A stretch of DNA of 64,000 nt. It comes from Arthrobacter sp. efr-133-R2A-120. Lineage in GTDB: Bacteria; Actinomycetota; Actinomycetes; Actinomycetales; Micrococcaceae. The notes under the pieces are model-generated. The model made no database searches. It worked only from the letters and a program-made list of their open reading frames with translations, and had not been told where the DNA came from. Where the stretch lies: contig NZ_JARVRF010000030.1 in assembly GCF_030209835.1 (NCBI RefSeq), positions 1-64,000 of the forward strand. The letters run 5' to 3'. Both the position numbers and the translations under genes were made by a program. This document shows, piece by piece, positions 1 through 7,823 of this stretch; within the stretch, counting starts at the first letter, position 1; every line of letters starts with the position of its first letter.

Positions 1-55
1 TGCCGCGCGCGGCCTTGACCGGACGAGCTCCGGTAGTGAAATCGGCGGGTGCCAT
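1..55 (-). CDS. hutU: Probable urocanate hydratase, N-terminus only (runs off the window)
   Basis: Only the first 18 codons are present. They read MAPADFTTGARPVKAARG, starting at an ATG on the minus strand, with AAGGAG about 8 bases upstream as ribosome site. This N-terminus resembles what I remember of actinobacterial urocanate hydratases, which convert urocanate to imidazolonepropionate in histidine breakdown. The position agrees: it lies downstream of an ABC importer and an IclR regulator, and a HutF gene diverges on the other side of that regulator. The call rests on a short stretch and on context. Another enzyme of the same pathway cannot be excluded. Confidence 0.5.
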   Translation of the reverse strand, partial: MAPADFTTGARPVKAARG

Positions 56-100
56 TCTTCGTACTCCTTAGTCTTCTGGACTAGTTGCTTCTTGCTCGAA

Positions 101-1018
101 CTAGGCCAGGTTCTTGGATTTGAGCCAGTCCTGGGCGATTTGTCCCATGTCCTCGAACTTGGCGGTCCTGCCGTTCATCTGGATCAGGTCATCGGTGGTC
201 AACGCTGCAGACACCTTGTCCAGCACGCTCTTGACGGTGTCCGTGGACTTCTTCTGGTTGATGAGGGGGACGATGTTCTCGGACAGGAACAGGTTCTTGT
301 TGTCATCCAGGGCAACCAGGTTGTTGGCGGCGATTGCCGGATCGGTGCTGAAGAGATCGGCAACCTGTACCTGACCGGAAAGGAGGGCGTTCAGCGTCAG
401 CGGACCGCCGGCGTCGAGCGCTGAGAAGTCCTTGAAGTCGAGGTTGTAGACAGACTTCAGGCCGGCGACACCGTTGATACGGGTCTTCCACTCCGGCGGG
501 CCGCCCAGGACCAGGTCCTTGGCAGCAGGCTGGAGGTCGCTGATGGACTTGAGGTTGTACTTGTCGGCAGTTTCCTTCTTGATGGCCAGGACGTCCTTGT
601 CCTGTGCCTTGGATGCCGTCAGCTGGGTCAGTCCGGAAGGGATCTTGGTGCTCAGCTCTTTGGTGACTTCATCCGGGGTGACCGCTTTGGTGGCTGCGTC
701 AAGATACTGCAGCAGGGCTCCGCCGTATTCCGGCATGAGGTCGATGGAACCGTCCTTCAGCGCCGGGATGGTGACTTCGCGGCTGCCGATGCTGGGCTTT
801 TCGGTGACCTTGACGCCCTTGGCCTTGAGGGCCTCGGCGTAGATCTTCGCGATGAGCTGGCTTTCCGGGAAATCAGCGGAACCCACGATGATGCTGTCCG
901 TGGAACCCGCGGCCTGGGAGTTGTTGTTGGAGGAGCTCATGGGATCCCCACCGCCACAAGCGCTCAGGGCGATGGCGGTGGCTGCCGCGAGGGCGAAGCC
1001 GCTCAGGTACTTTTTCAT
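101..1018 (-). CDS. Betaine/choline-type (OpuC/ProX-like) ABC importer substrate-binding lipoprotein
   Basis: A 305-residue secreted lipoprotein. The signal peptide ends in the lipobox LSAC (Cys21), followed by a Ser/Asn-rich linker and a type II periplasmic-binding domain. The domain has the OpuAC features IIVGSADFPES near residue 43, a central GSREVTIPALKDGSIDLMPE region and a C-terminal EDMGQIAQDWLKSKN helix. I chose the ATG at 1018 rather than an upstream in-frame start because the lipoprotein signal begins there (MKKYLSGFALA). It is the last gene of the importer set (IclR, ATPase, two permeases, binding protein) and lies just before the probable hutU. Family ligands are quaternary amines such as choline, carnitine and glycine betaine. 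In some rhizobia related importers carry histidine, which would fit the Hut neighbours. The exact ligand cannot be read from sequence. Confidence 0.9.
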   Translation of the reverse strand: MKKYLSGFALAAATAIALSACGGGDPMSSSNNNSQAAGSTDSIIVGSADFPESQLIAKIYAEALKAKGVKVTEKPSIGSREVTIPALKDGSIDLMPEYGGALLQYLDAATKAVTPDEVTKELSTKIPSGLTQLTASKAQDKDVLAIKKETADKYNLKSISDLQPAAKDLVLGGPPEWKTRINGVAGLKSVYNLDFKDFSALDAGGPLTLNALLSGQVQVADLFSTDPAIAANNLVALDDNKNLFLSENIVPLINQKKSTDTVKSVLDKVSAALTTDDLIQMNGRTAKFEDMGQIAQDWLKSKNLA

Positions 1019-1138
1019 GTCAATTCTCTCTGGGGAGGGCCGTTGCAAAGGCATGCGGTGGCCAAGTGGGGGTGGATTGGGTGGTGTTGCCGCCGCGGGA
1101 CGAGGGCGCCCGACGACGGATGAAGCGGGGGGAGATGC

Positions 1139-1867
1139 CTAGGCCGCGACGGGGGTTTTCACGGTGTCGGTCGCAGCGGTCGGGGCGGCCGCCTTGACGG
1201 TGCGCCGGGTCAGTCCGGGTGAGACGACCCTGCGGGTGATGAAGGCGAGCAATTGGTCGAAGAACAGGGCCAGCAGCGCAACCAGCACGGCGCCGGCAAC
1301 CATCTGGCTGTAGTCGTTCTGGGCTTTGCCGTCGATGAGCAGCCGTCCGAGGCCGCCGAGCGAAATGTACGCGGCGATGGTCGCTGTCGAGATGATCTGC
1401 AGCAGTGCGCTGCGGACGCCGGACAGCATGAGCGGGAGTGAGCAGGGGAGCTGGATGTCCGTGAGGATTTTCATGGTGCGGAAGCCCATGCCCTTGGCGG
1501 CGTCGACGGCGGCAGCATCCACAGCGCGGACGCCGGCGTAGGTGTTGGTCAGGATGGGTGGGACCGCGAGGAGCACGAGGACGATGAGGCTCGGCAGGAT
1601 GTAGCCCATTTTGGACGGGAACGCGGGCGAGATCAGCAGGACCAACAGGATCAGCAGGCCCACGCTGGGGAGGGCACGGAGGGCGTTGGCCAGGCCTGCG
1701 ATCATGAAGACGCCCTTGCCGGTGACCCCGATGTAGATGCCGAGTGGAACCGCGATGATGGCCGCGACCGCCAGGGCGATGAGGGAGTAGAGCAGGTGCT
1801 CCCCGATGAGGGTGGGGATGCCGTCGGCGCCGCTCCAGTGCGCGGGATTGAACAAGTAGTTGATCAT
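1139..1867 (-). CDS. OpuC-type ABC importer permease (second)
   Basis: A 242-residue inner-membrane permease with about six hydrophobic segments. It carries the cytoplasmic coupling motif typical of BPD-transport permeases (VDAAKGMGFRTMKILTDIQLP), which docks on the ATPase. The ATG at 1867 overlaps the TGA of the preceding permease in an ATGA junction, so the two are translationally coupled. A longer open frame runs upstream but is antisense-like shadow over the neighbouring permease. The C-terminus is Ala/Thr-rich (TAATDTVKTPVAA) and probably cytoplasmic. About 120 bases without a gene separate it from the binding-protein gene. Confidence 0.88.
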   Translation of the reverse strand: MINYLFNPAHWSGADGIPTLIGEHLLYSLIALAVAAIIAVPLGIYIGVTGKGVFMIAGLANALRALPSVGLLILLVLLISPAFPSKMGYILPSLIVLVLLAVPPILTNTYAGVRAVDAAAVDAAKGMGFRTMKILTDIQLPCSLPLMLSGVRSALLQIISTATIAAYISLGGLGRLLIDGKAQNDYSQMVAGAVLVALLALFFDQLLAFITRRVVSPGLTRRTVKAAAPTAATDTVKTPVAA

Positions 1868-2514
1868 GATGCCACCACCTTGGGGGTCCACGGTGTCAGC
1901 CACCGGTTGAGGAGGATGATCAGTCCGTCGAGGATCATGGCCAGGACCACACAGAGGATGATGCCGGCGATGATCGGGGTGAAGAACCGCAACTGGAAGC
2001 CTTGGGTGAAGAGCGAGCCGAGCTGCGGGATGCCTAGCAACGCTGCCACGGAAACGAGGCTCACGTTGGAGACCGCCGCGACACGGAGTCCGGCACTGAT
2101 GACGGGGACGCCCACGGGTAGTTCCACTTTCACCAGGCTTTGGTAGCCGCGGTAGCCCATGGCCTTGGCGGCTTGGACCGTGTCTTCCGGCACGGAATCC
2201 AAGGCATCGGCCACCACGCGTACGAGCAATGCGACGGTGTAGATGGTCAGGGCCGCCACGATGTTGAGGGGGTCCAGGATCTTGGTGCCAAGGACCAGCG
2301 GCAACAGGACGAACAGGGCGAGGGAAGGGACCGTGTACAGCAGGCCTGCCACGCCCACCAGAAGGGGGTAGATCCGGCGGCTGCGGTGCGCCCACCAGCC
2401 GAGCGGCAGCGCGATGAGTAGTCCCAGGATGAGGGGAGTGACGGCGAGCAGCACGTGCCAACCGAGGAGGAAGACGATGTTGTCGGACTGACGGCCGAGC
2501 CATTCAAAGTTCAT
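1864..2514 (-). CDS. OpuC-type ABC importer permease (first)
   Basis: A 216-residue membrane protein, MNFEWLGRQSDNIVFLLGWH onward, with about five to six membrane segments. A coupling loop (EDTVQAAKAMGYRG, then LPVGVP) is typical of the glycine betaine/carnitine/choline permease family. The start ATG overlaps the stop of the ATPase gene (ATGA at 2511-2514), and its own stop overlaps the next permease. The importer therefore has two different permease subunits, as in OpuC/OpuB systems, rather than a homodimer. Confidence 0.88.
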   Translation of the reverse strand: MNFEWLGRQSDNIVFLLGWHVLLAVTPLILGLLIALPLGWWAHRSRRIYPLLVGVAGLLYTVPSLALFVLLPLVLGTKILDPLNIVAALTIYTVALLVRVVADALDSVPEDTVQAAKAMGYRGYQSLVKVELPVGVPVISAGLRVAAVSNVSLVSVAALLGIPQLGSLFTQGFQLRFFTPIIAGIILCVVLAMILDGLIILLNRWLTPWTPKVVAS

Positions 2515-3617
2515 CGCGCCGTCTCCAAGTGCGGCTCGGCCTCGATCGCCTTGACGACGTCGGTGGCCGTCACTGTGCCGATGAGCTCGCCGTGTTCATT
2601 GACGACGACGCCACGCCGGCTGGGGGAGGAAAGCGCCGCGTCGAGCAATTGGCGCATGGTCCCGGACGATGATGCGGAGGTGCCGCTGAGGTTGAGGTGC
2701 TCCCTCTTGAGTTCGCCCTTAATGAGATCGGCTTGCGCCCAGCCGAGCGGTTTCCGGCCGCCGTCGACCACGAGCACCCAGGCTCCCGTGGCCTTGCTCT
2801 GTGCCTCGGCCGCGGAGGCGCCGATCGTGACCACTGCTTCCTCCGAAACGGTTACCGTACCCGCCGAGTTGGTGAACCCGAGGGAACGGTAGCCACGGTC
2901 ACGTCCCACGAAGTCGGCCACGAATTCGTCAGCCGGGGAGGTCAGCAGCTCCGACGGCGTCGCCATCTGGGCGAGTTTTCCGCCGACGCGCATCACGGCC
3001 ACCTGGTCGCCGAGCTTGAGGGCCTCGTCGATGTCGTGGGTGACCATGATGATGGTCTTGCCGATCTCGCGCTGCAGCCGGAGGAACTCCTCCTGGAGCT
3101 GTGCCCGGACCACGGGGTCAACGGCACTGAAGGGTTCGTCCATGAGCATGAAGGCCGGATCCGAAGCTAGGGCCCGGGCCACGCCGACGCGCTGCTGCTG
3201 TCCGCCGGAAAGTTGCCACGGGTAGCGCTTTGCGAAGCTCGCGGGAAGGCCGACGCGCTCCATGAGTTCGAGGGCTTTCATGCGGGCCTTCTGCCTGCTC
3301 TCGCCGAGCAGAACGGGCATGGTGGCCACGTTGTCGATAATGGTGCGGTGCGGAAAGAGGCCTGCGTGCTGGATGACGTAGCCGATCCGGCGGCGCAGGA
3401 GCGCCGCGTCCATGCCCGACGTCGGCTGGTCATCAAGGTAGATGGTTCCGCTGGTGGGTTCGATGAGGCGGTTGATCATCCTCAGTGAAGTTGTTTTGCC
3501 ACAACCGGACGGGCCAACCAGGATGGTCAACTTGCCGGTGGGCGCCTCGAGGTTCAGGCCATCGACGGCGACCGTCCCATCGGGGTACGCCTTGGTGACA
3601 TTTTCGAACTTGATCAT
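2511..3617 (-). CDS. OpuC-type ABC importer ATPase with C-terminal CBS domains
   Basis: A 368-residue ATP-binding subunit. The Walker A motif GPSGCGKTT lies at about residues 35-43, the signature LSGGQQQRV near 136, and Walker B with MLMDEPFSAVDP near 160. The C-terminal 120 residues form a CBS-domain pair ending near ELIGTVTATDVVKAIEAE. Such domains in OpuA/OpuC ATPases sense ionic strength or nucleotides. The start ATG overlaps the stop of the IclR gene by ATGA, so regulator and importer are one transcription unit. Confidence 0.92.
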   Translation of the reverse strand: MIKFENVTKAYPDGTVAVDGLNLEAPTGKLTILVGPSGCGKTTSLRMINRLIEPTSGTIYLDDQPTSGMDAALLRRRIGYVIQHAGLFPHRTIIDNVATMPVLLGESRQKARMKALELMERVGLPASFAKRYPWQLSGGQQQRVGVARALASDPAFMLMDEPFSAVDPVVRAQLQEEFLRLQREIGKTIIMVTHDIDEALKLGDQVAVMRVGGKLAQMATPSELLTSPADEFVADFVGRDRGYRSLGFTNSAGTVTVSEEAVVTIGASAAEAQSKATGAWVLVVDGGRKPLGWAQADLIKGELKREHLNLSGTSASSSGTMRQLLDAALSSPSRRGVVVNEHGELIGTVTATDVVKAIEAEPHLETAR

Positions 3618-4345
3618 TTCTTTTCCATGCTTTCCTGGGGCACTTCATGGTTTCCGGAGGGTTCCACGAGGATGTTGTTCGCCACCCTCGCCAGTTCCTC
3701 GCCAAATGTCTGGGCCTTCGCTTCGCCCAAGCGGTAGCTCGGTGCGACGATGCTGAGGGCTGCCACGGTGCGGCCGCCGATCACGATAGGTGCGGCGACG
3801 GCCGTAATGTCGTCTTCTACGCCGCTTCGCACGATGGCGAAGCCGCGGCCGTTTTGTCCGCCAGTCAGGACCTTTCCGGCGGCGGATCCTTCCAGCGGAA
3901 TGCTCCTGCCGACCCAGCTGGTGTGTCGGACAGAGTGGGTACCTTCGACAATGGCGATGTAGATTCCGGTTTCCCCAGGACCGGGAATGCTCAAATAGCA
4001 GGACTCGCCCGTGTCGGCCACCAGCCTCTTCATATGCGGTGTGCATAGAGACACGAGGGATTCCTGACCCAGCGCGAGTGCTCCCAACTGGATCACACTG
4101 GCGCCGGGCCGGAAGTTTCCGCTCGGATCCCGCTTCACGAATCCGCTGCCCTCCAGTGTGCGGAGGAGGCGGAGTGCGGTGCTGGCCGACAAGTCGACAA
4201 CGCGTGCTGCGTCGCTCAAGCTGATGGCGCCATCGGTGCAGACCGCGCTCAGGAGGGCCAACGCCCTTTCGACCGTCCGGGTGGAAGAGTCTGCTGCCAC
4301 TGGCTGACCTGCTTTCAAGTGGTCTGAATCACCATGTCTTGCCAC
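3614..4345 (-). CDS. IclR-family transcriptional regulator
   Basis: A 243-residue regulator. A winged helix-turn-helix occupies about residues 24-85 (TVERALALLSAVCTDGAISLSD and the following recognition helix LSASTALRLLRTLEGSGF). It is followed by an IclR effector domain with SCYLSIPGPGETGIYIAIVEG and a C-terminal part containing PIVIGGRTVAALSIVAP. It is the first gene of the leftward importer operon and diverges from the M20-hutF pair across 200 bases, so it may control both arms. The likely ligand is a compound of histidine breakdown or the imported amine. That is inference from context. Confidence 0.9.
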   Translation of the reverse strand: MARHGDSDHLKAGQPVAADSSTRTVERALALLSAVCTDGAISLSDAARVVDLSASTALRLLRTLEGSGFVKRDPSGNFRPGASVIQLGALALGQESLVSLCTPHMKRLVADTGESCYLSIPGPGETGIYIAIVEGTHSVRHTSWVGRSIPLEGSAAGKVLTGGQNGRGFAIVRSGVEDDITAVAAPIVIGGRTVAALSIVAPSYRLGEAKAQTFGEELARVANNILVEPSGNHEVPQESMEKK

Positions 4346-4486
4346 TTAGTAAAAATCAACTTTCATCGAATGGCAATAGATTTCGAGAAATTACCTGAGA
4401 TTCCGGGATTTGAGACGCTCAGTGGGAACAAGCCGTTTCGGCGGTGTTTCAGGCCTGTTAATTGTCATGCTTCTACGCTCAAGGTC

Positions 4487-4515
4487 TTGTCATTGGGTGA
4501 CATGTGGTTTTTACT
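4487..4515 (+). promoter_or_regulatory. Candidate promoter and overlapping inverted repeat for the M20-hutF operon
   Basis: TTGTCA at 4487-4492 and TTTACT at 4510-4515 are separated by 17 bases, giving a plausible sigma-70-type promoter about 30 bases before the GTG start at 4547. TGTCA and TGACA form an inverted repeat at 4489-4503 overlapping the -35 box, a natural position for a repressor such as the divergent IclR protein. There is no experimental support. Confidence 0.35.
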
Positions 4516-4546
4516 TGGTGGCAGTCTTCATTAATCGGAGGAACAC

Positions 4547-5746
4547 GTGGAAACCGTCAATCAGCTCCTTGACTCAATCAAGGGCGTGGGCCGCGATGCG
4601 GTTCGCGGAGGATACTCCAGGGCCGTCTACTCGACACCCGAGCTCGACCTCAGGCACTGGTTCATCGAACAGGCCCAGCAGCGCGGCCTCGGCGTCGAGA
4701 CCGACCGCAACGGCATTATCTGGGCCTGGTGGGGAAAGCCCCAGGACGGTGCGCTCGTTACCGGCAGCCACCTCGATTCCGTCCCGGGCGGGGGCGCCTT
4801 TGACGGGCCGCTTGGCGTCGCGTCCGCACTCGCCGCCGTCGACATACTTAATTCCCGCGGTCTTGAGCCTGGACGTTCCCTGGCCATCACGGTCTTCCCG
4901 GAAGAAGAAGGATCCCGCTTTGGCGTGGCCTGCTTGGGCTCGCGGCTCCTGACCGGTGCCATCGACGTCGACAAGGCGCTGAACCTGCGCGACGTCGACG
5001 GCAACACCTTCGCCGACGTCGCGCGCGGTAACGGCCTGGATCCCCGGCACGTTGGTCCCGACCCGGAAACCATGGCTCGAATCGGCGACTTCGTCGAACT
5101 GCATGTGGAACAGGGAAAGGGGCTCGGCCAAGGCGGCCCGGCCATCGCCGTCGGAAGCTCGATCCTGGGCCACGGCCGCTGGAAGCTGAGTGTCAGCGGC
5201 CAAGGCAACCACGCCGGGACCACGCTCATGGCCGACCGCGCCGATCCCATGGTCGCGGCCGCGCAGATCGTCGTTGCCGTCCGCGACACCGCGGCGAAGC
5301 AGCCGGATGCGCGGGCCACGGTCGGCCGCTTGACCCCGGTACCGGGAGGCACCAACGTGATTGCCTCCCGGGTCGATCTGTGGCTCGACGCCCGCCATCC
5401 CGACGACGCCGTCACGGCGCAACTGATCGAATCGATTTACCGCGTGGCCCGGGAAATCGCGGCAGGTGAGGGGTGCACTGTCAGCCTCACCGAGGAGTCC
5501 TACAGCGACACCGTGCACTTCGATCCCGAGCTGAGCCGACGCGTTGGCGAACTCCTGCCGGGCGCGCCGGTGCTGGCAACCGGCGCAGGGCACGACGCCG
5601 GAGTCTTGGCTGGACATGTCCCCTCGGCGATGCTTTTCGTCCGCAACCCGAGCGGAATTTCGCACTCCCCGGAAGAATACGTCGCTGACGAGGATGCTTC
5701 AGCCGGCGCCGTTGCCCTCGCCGACGTTCTGGAGGGACTCCTGTGA
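4547..5746 (+). CDS. M20-family amidohydrolase (allantoate / N-carbamoyl-L-amino-acid hydrolase type)
   Basis: A 399-residue zinc-dependent amidohydrolase. Metal-binding and catalytic residues are visible: GSHLDSVPGGGAFDGPLG (His75, Asp77, Asp86), EEEGSRFG (Glu119-121), VELHVEQG and the dimerisation-domain GQGNHAGTT near 225. The length matches allantoate amidohydrolases and N-carbamoyl amino acid hydrolases. The start is a GTG with GGAGG at 4537-4541. Its stop overlaps the GTG of hutF (GTGA), so the two enzymes are made together. HutF releases N-formylglutamate, yet no hutG-type deformylase is visible here. This enzyme could hydrolyse N-formyl- or N-carbamoyl-glutamate. That is inference, and general databases would call it allantoate amidohydrolase. 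Confidence 0.88.
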   Translation: METVNQLLDSIKGVGRDAVRGGYSRAVYSTPELDLRHWFIEQAQQRGLGVETDRNGIIWAWWGKPQDGALVTGSHLDSVPGGGAFDGPLGVASALAAVDILNSRGLEPGRSLAITVFPEEEGSRFGVACLGSRLLTGAIDVDKALNLRDVDGNTFADVARGNGLDPRHVGPDPETMARIGDFVELHVEQGKGLGQGGPAIAVGSSILGHGRWKLSVSGQGNHAGTTLMADRADPMVAAAQIVVAVRDTAAKQPDARATVGRLTPVPGGTNVIASRVDLWLDARHPDDAVTAQLIESIYRVAREIAAGEGCTVSLTEESYSDTVHFDPELSRRVGELLPGAPVLATGAGHDAGVLAGHVPSAMLFVRNPSGISHSPEEYVADEDASAGAVALADVLEGLL

Positions 5747-7101
5747 GTGGGATCTGGTGTGAATCGGCGCTATTGAACGTCGACGGCGGTTCTGTCGGGG
5801 GCGGCGCGGCTGTCGCCACCGGTGTTCGGCTGGAAGTGCACGAGGGCCGCATCTCCGGGATCTCTACCGGGGTCCAGCCCGAAGCCGCTGACCGGATATT
5901 GAACGGGGTCGTCTTCCCCGCCGCGGCCAACGCCCATTCGCACGCTTTTCACCGGATCCTGCGCGGACGGACGCATGACGGGCGCGGTGACTTCTGGGTG
6001 TGGCGGGAGCAAATGTACCGGAGCGCTGCGGAACTGACACCGGAGAAATACGAGAAGCTCGCCACGGCAGTCTTCACGGAAATGGTGGTCTCGGGCTTCA
6101 GCAGCGTGGCGGAGTTCCACTATGTCCACCACCAGCCGGAAGGAACGCCGTACCCGGAGCCGCACGCGATGGAACTGGCGTTGGCCAGGGCAGCCGTGGC
6201 GGCCGGGATCCGCCTGACATTGCTGGACACCCTGTATCTCGCGGGAGGGATCGGGACGCCGCTCAGTCCGGAACAGGCACGGTTTGGCGATGCCGATGCC
6301 CAAGCCTGGCTGGACCGGCTCGCCTCGTTGCGGGCCGAGGTGGCTCGGACTTTCCCGCCGGACAGGGTGAGCGTGGGAGCCGCACTGCATTCCGTCCGCG
6401 GCGTACCGGAGGAGGCTCTCAAGACTGTCGCACAGCAATTGCGTGCGGACATCCCGCTGCACATCCACCTCAGCGAACAACCGGCGGAGAACGAGGCCTG
6501 CCTGCAGGCTTACGGTGTCACACCGGCCGGACTTCTTGCCCGGCATGGCCTACTGTCCGGGCGGCTTTCCGCCGTCCACGCGACCCACCTGACGCCGGAC
6601 GACATCCAGCTCCTCGGGGATGCGGGATCTACTGTGGTGATGTGTCCCAGCACTGAGGCCGATCTCGCCGATGGCATCGGGCCGGCACGCGCATTGTCCG
6701 ACGCCGGCTCCACCATCGCCCTGGGCACGGACCAACACGCGGTGATTGATCCCTGGGTTGAAATGCGCACCTTGGAACACGGGGAACGCCTAGGTTCGGG
6801 TCAGCGGGGCAGGTTCTCACCCCAGGAACTGCTCCGTGCCGCTACGGTTGGTGCGGCGGCATCCATGGGCACACCCGTGGCATCGGCATTGGAAGTCGGC
6901 GCAATCTGCGACCTGATGGCCGTGGCACCGGACTCGGTTCGAACCGCGGGCTCCATGCCGCAACAGTTCGCGTTCAGTGCGACGGCGAGCGACGTCACCG
7001 CCGTCGTCATAGCTGGCGAACTCGTGGCTTCGAACGGAGCCCATGTTCGACTCGGGTCTCCGGGGAGCCTGCTGACCGAGGCGTTGAAGGAGTTTTCCTA
7101 G
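5743..7101 (+). CDS. hutF: Formimidoylglutamate deiminase (amidohydrolase superfamily)
   Basis: A 452-residue amidohydrolase with the HutF pattern: NAHSHAFHR at residues 63-71 (metal His65 and His67), GRGDFWVWREQMY just after it, HIHLSEQ near 240, HATHLT near 278 and GTDQHAVIDPW near 329. The enzyme removes ammonia from N-formimino-L-glutamate, giving N-formyl-L-glutamate, in the five-step histidine degradation route. The GTG start at 5743 overlaps the upstream TGA, with GGAGGG at 5731 as ribosome site. The 3' end of the gene is part of a direct duplication (see 7085-7289). Confidence 0.92.
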   Translation: MSGIWCESALLNVDGGSVGGGAAVATGVRLEVHEGRISGISTGVQPEAADRILNGVVFPAAANAHSHAFHRILRGRTHDGRGDFWVWREQMYRSAAELTPEKYEKLATAVFTEMVVSGFSSVAEFHYVHHQPEGTPYPEPHAMELALARAAVAAGIRLTLLDTLYLAGGIGTPLSPEQARFGDADAQAWLDRLASLRAEVARTFPPDRVSVGAALHSVRGVPEEALKTVAQQLRADIPLHIHLSEQPAENEACLQAYGVTPAGLLARHGLLSGRLSAVHATHLTPDDIQLLGDAGSTVVMCPSTEADLADGIGPARALSDAGSTIALGTDQHAVIDPWVEMRTLEHGERLGSGQRGRFSPQELLRAATVGAAASMGTPVASALEVGAICDLMAVAPDSVRTAGSMPQQFAFSATASDVTAVVIAGELVASNGAHVRLGSPGSLLTEALKEFS

Positions 7102-7289
7102 GGGGCTTTCCTTAGGTGATATGAAGGGACTCCTTGGCCTGACTCGCTCACCCAAGACGCTCGCTCACTTATGTGGTTGTTTTCCGGATCCCTCGCTCAC
7201 ATCTAGTGAGCGAGGGATCCCGGAATTGGGCCTGTATGTGAGGGGGCGTCTTGGGTGAAGGAGTTCTCCTAGGGGGGGCTTCCTTGGGT
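7085..7289. repeat. ~33 bp direct duplication flanking a repeat element (copies at 7085-7117 and 7256-7289)
   Basis: The last seven codons of hutF plus trailing bases (TGAAGGAGTTTTCCTAGG at 7085) recur 171 bases downstream (TGAAGGAGTTCTCCTAGG at 7256). Both are followed by a G-run and then CTTTCCTTAGGT or GCTTCCTTGGGT. About 29 of 33 positions agree. The palindromic element at 7149-7257 lies between the copies. This looks like a duplication made when the element inserted, or a local slippage event that has since diverged. Confidence 0.7.
7149..7257. mobile_element. MITE-like palindromic repeat, copy 1
   Basis: A 109 bp non-coding element. Its ends are imperfect 20 bp inverted repeats: CACCCAAGACGCTCGCTCAC at 7149-7168 against the complement of 7238-7257, 17 of 20 matching. 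An internal perfect hairpin (GGATCCCTCGCTCAC, loop ATCTA, complement) lies at 7186-7220. The left end and the internal core reappear near 16247, and parts near 18111 and 19254. No transposase is nearby. The hairpin may also terminate hutF transcription. The 320 bases from hutF to the remnant at 7424 hold nothing else I can recognise. Confidence 0.6.
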
Positions 7290-7423
7290 TCAGCGCGCCC
7301 GAGTGTCACGCTTAGCAGGTTTTTGGAGGCGCGGCACCCTGTTCGGCCCGGAATTCCGGGGCGGACGGACGCCGGAATTGCCGAAAAGTTGCGTGGCGTG
7401 ACCGAAAGCGGTCGCCCGGGAAC

Positions 7424-7681
7424 CTACGGCGCCAGCTCCTCGACCCCGCCGAGCAGCCGAGCCACGTCCGCCACGGCCCGCCGCGCCTCGGCGACCAACC
7501 GGTCCGCCCGACGGCTGGCCGGAAATTCTCCATGTGCATTGCCGAGCCCTTTTCGGTAAGCATCCGAAACGGCATCGATCACGGAATCCGGGAGCTGCGT
7601 ACCGCCTGCGCCGTCCAAGAAGGCGGTTCCGTCGGAGAAGGCGGGGTACTGCTTACGAATGAGAGAGATATCGAGCGTCAT
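7424..7681 (-). pseudogene. Remnant of a class V (cysteine desulfurase-like) aminotransferase
   Basis: An 85-codon frame begins with a convincing family N-terminus: MTLDISLIRKQYPAF, then GTAFLDGAGGTQLPDSVIDA and SRRADRLVAEARRAVAD. It ends after only VARLLGGVEELAP, whereas intact members have about 400 residues, including the PLP lysine, which is absent here. The last dozen residues resemble the C-terminal helix of this family, so a large in-frame internal deletion is likely. The ATG at 7681 is 142 bases from the divergent aldolase start. Confidence 0.6.
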
Positions 7682-7823
7682 GGAGTTACGCTCTGGTCTC
7701 GTTGTTGTGACTATGACGGGCGGAATGCCTAGTTTCTTGGCCCAGAGTGGGCGGGCTGCCCAAGGGGCCCGTCGCGTTCCTGGCGTAGATTTGGCTCGGT
7801 TACCCCTGATCAGGAGAAAAACG

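Noticed and set aside
1868..2503. N-terminal extension of the second OpuC permease to 454 residues
   Set aside because: The extension is Arg/Pro/Gly-rich shadow sequence over the first permease. The ATGA junction gives a normal 242-residue permease.
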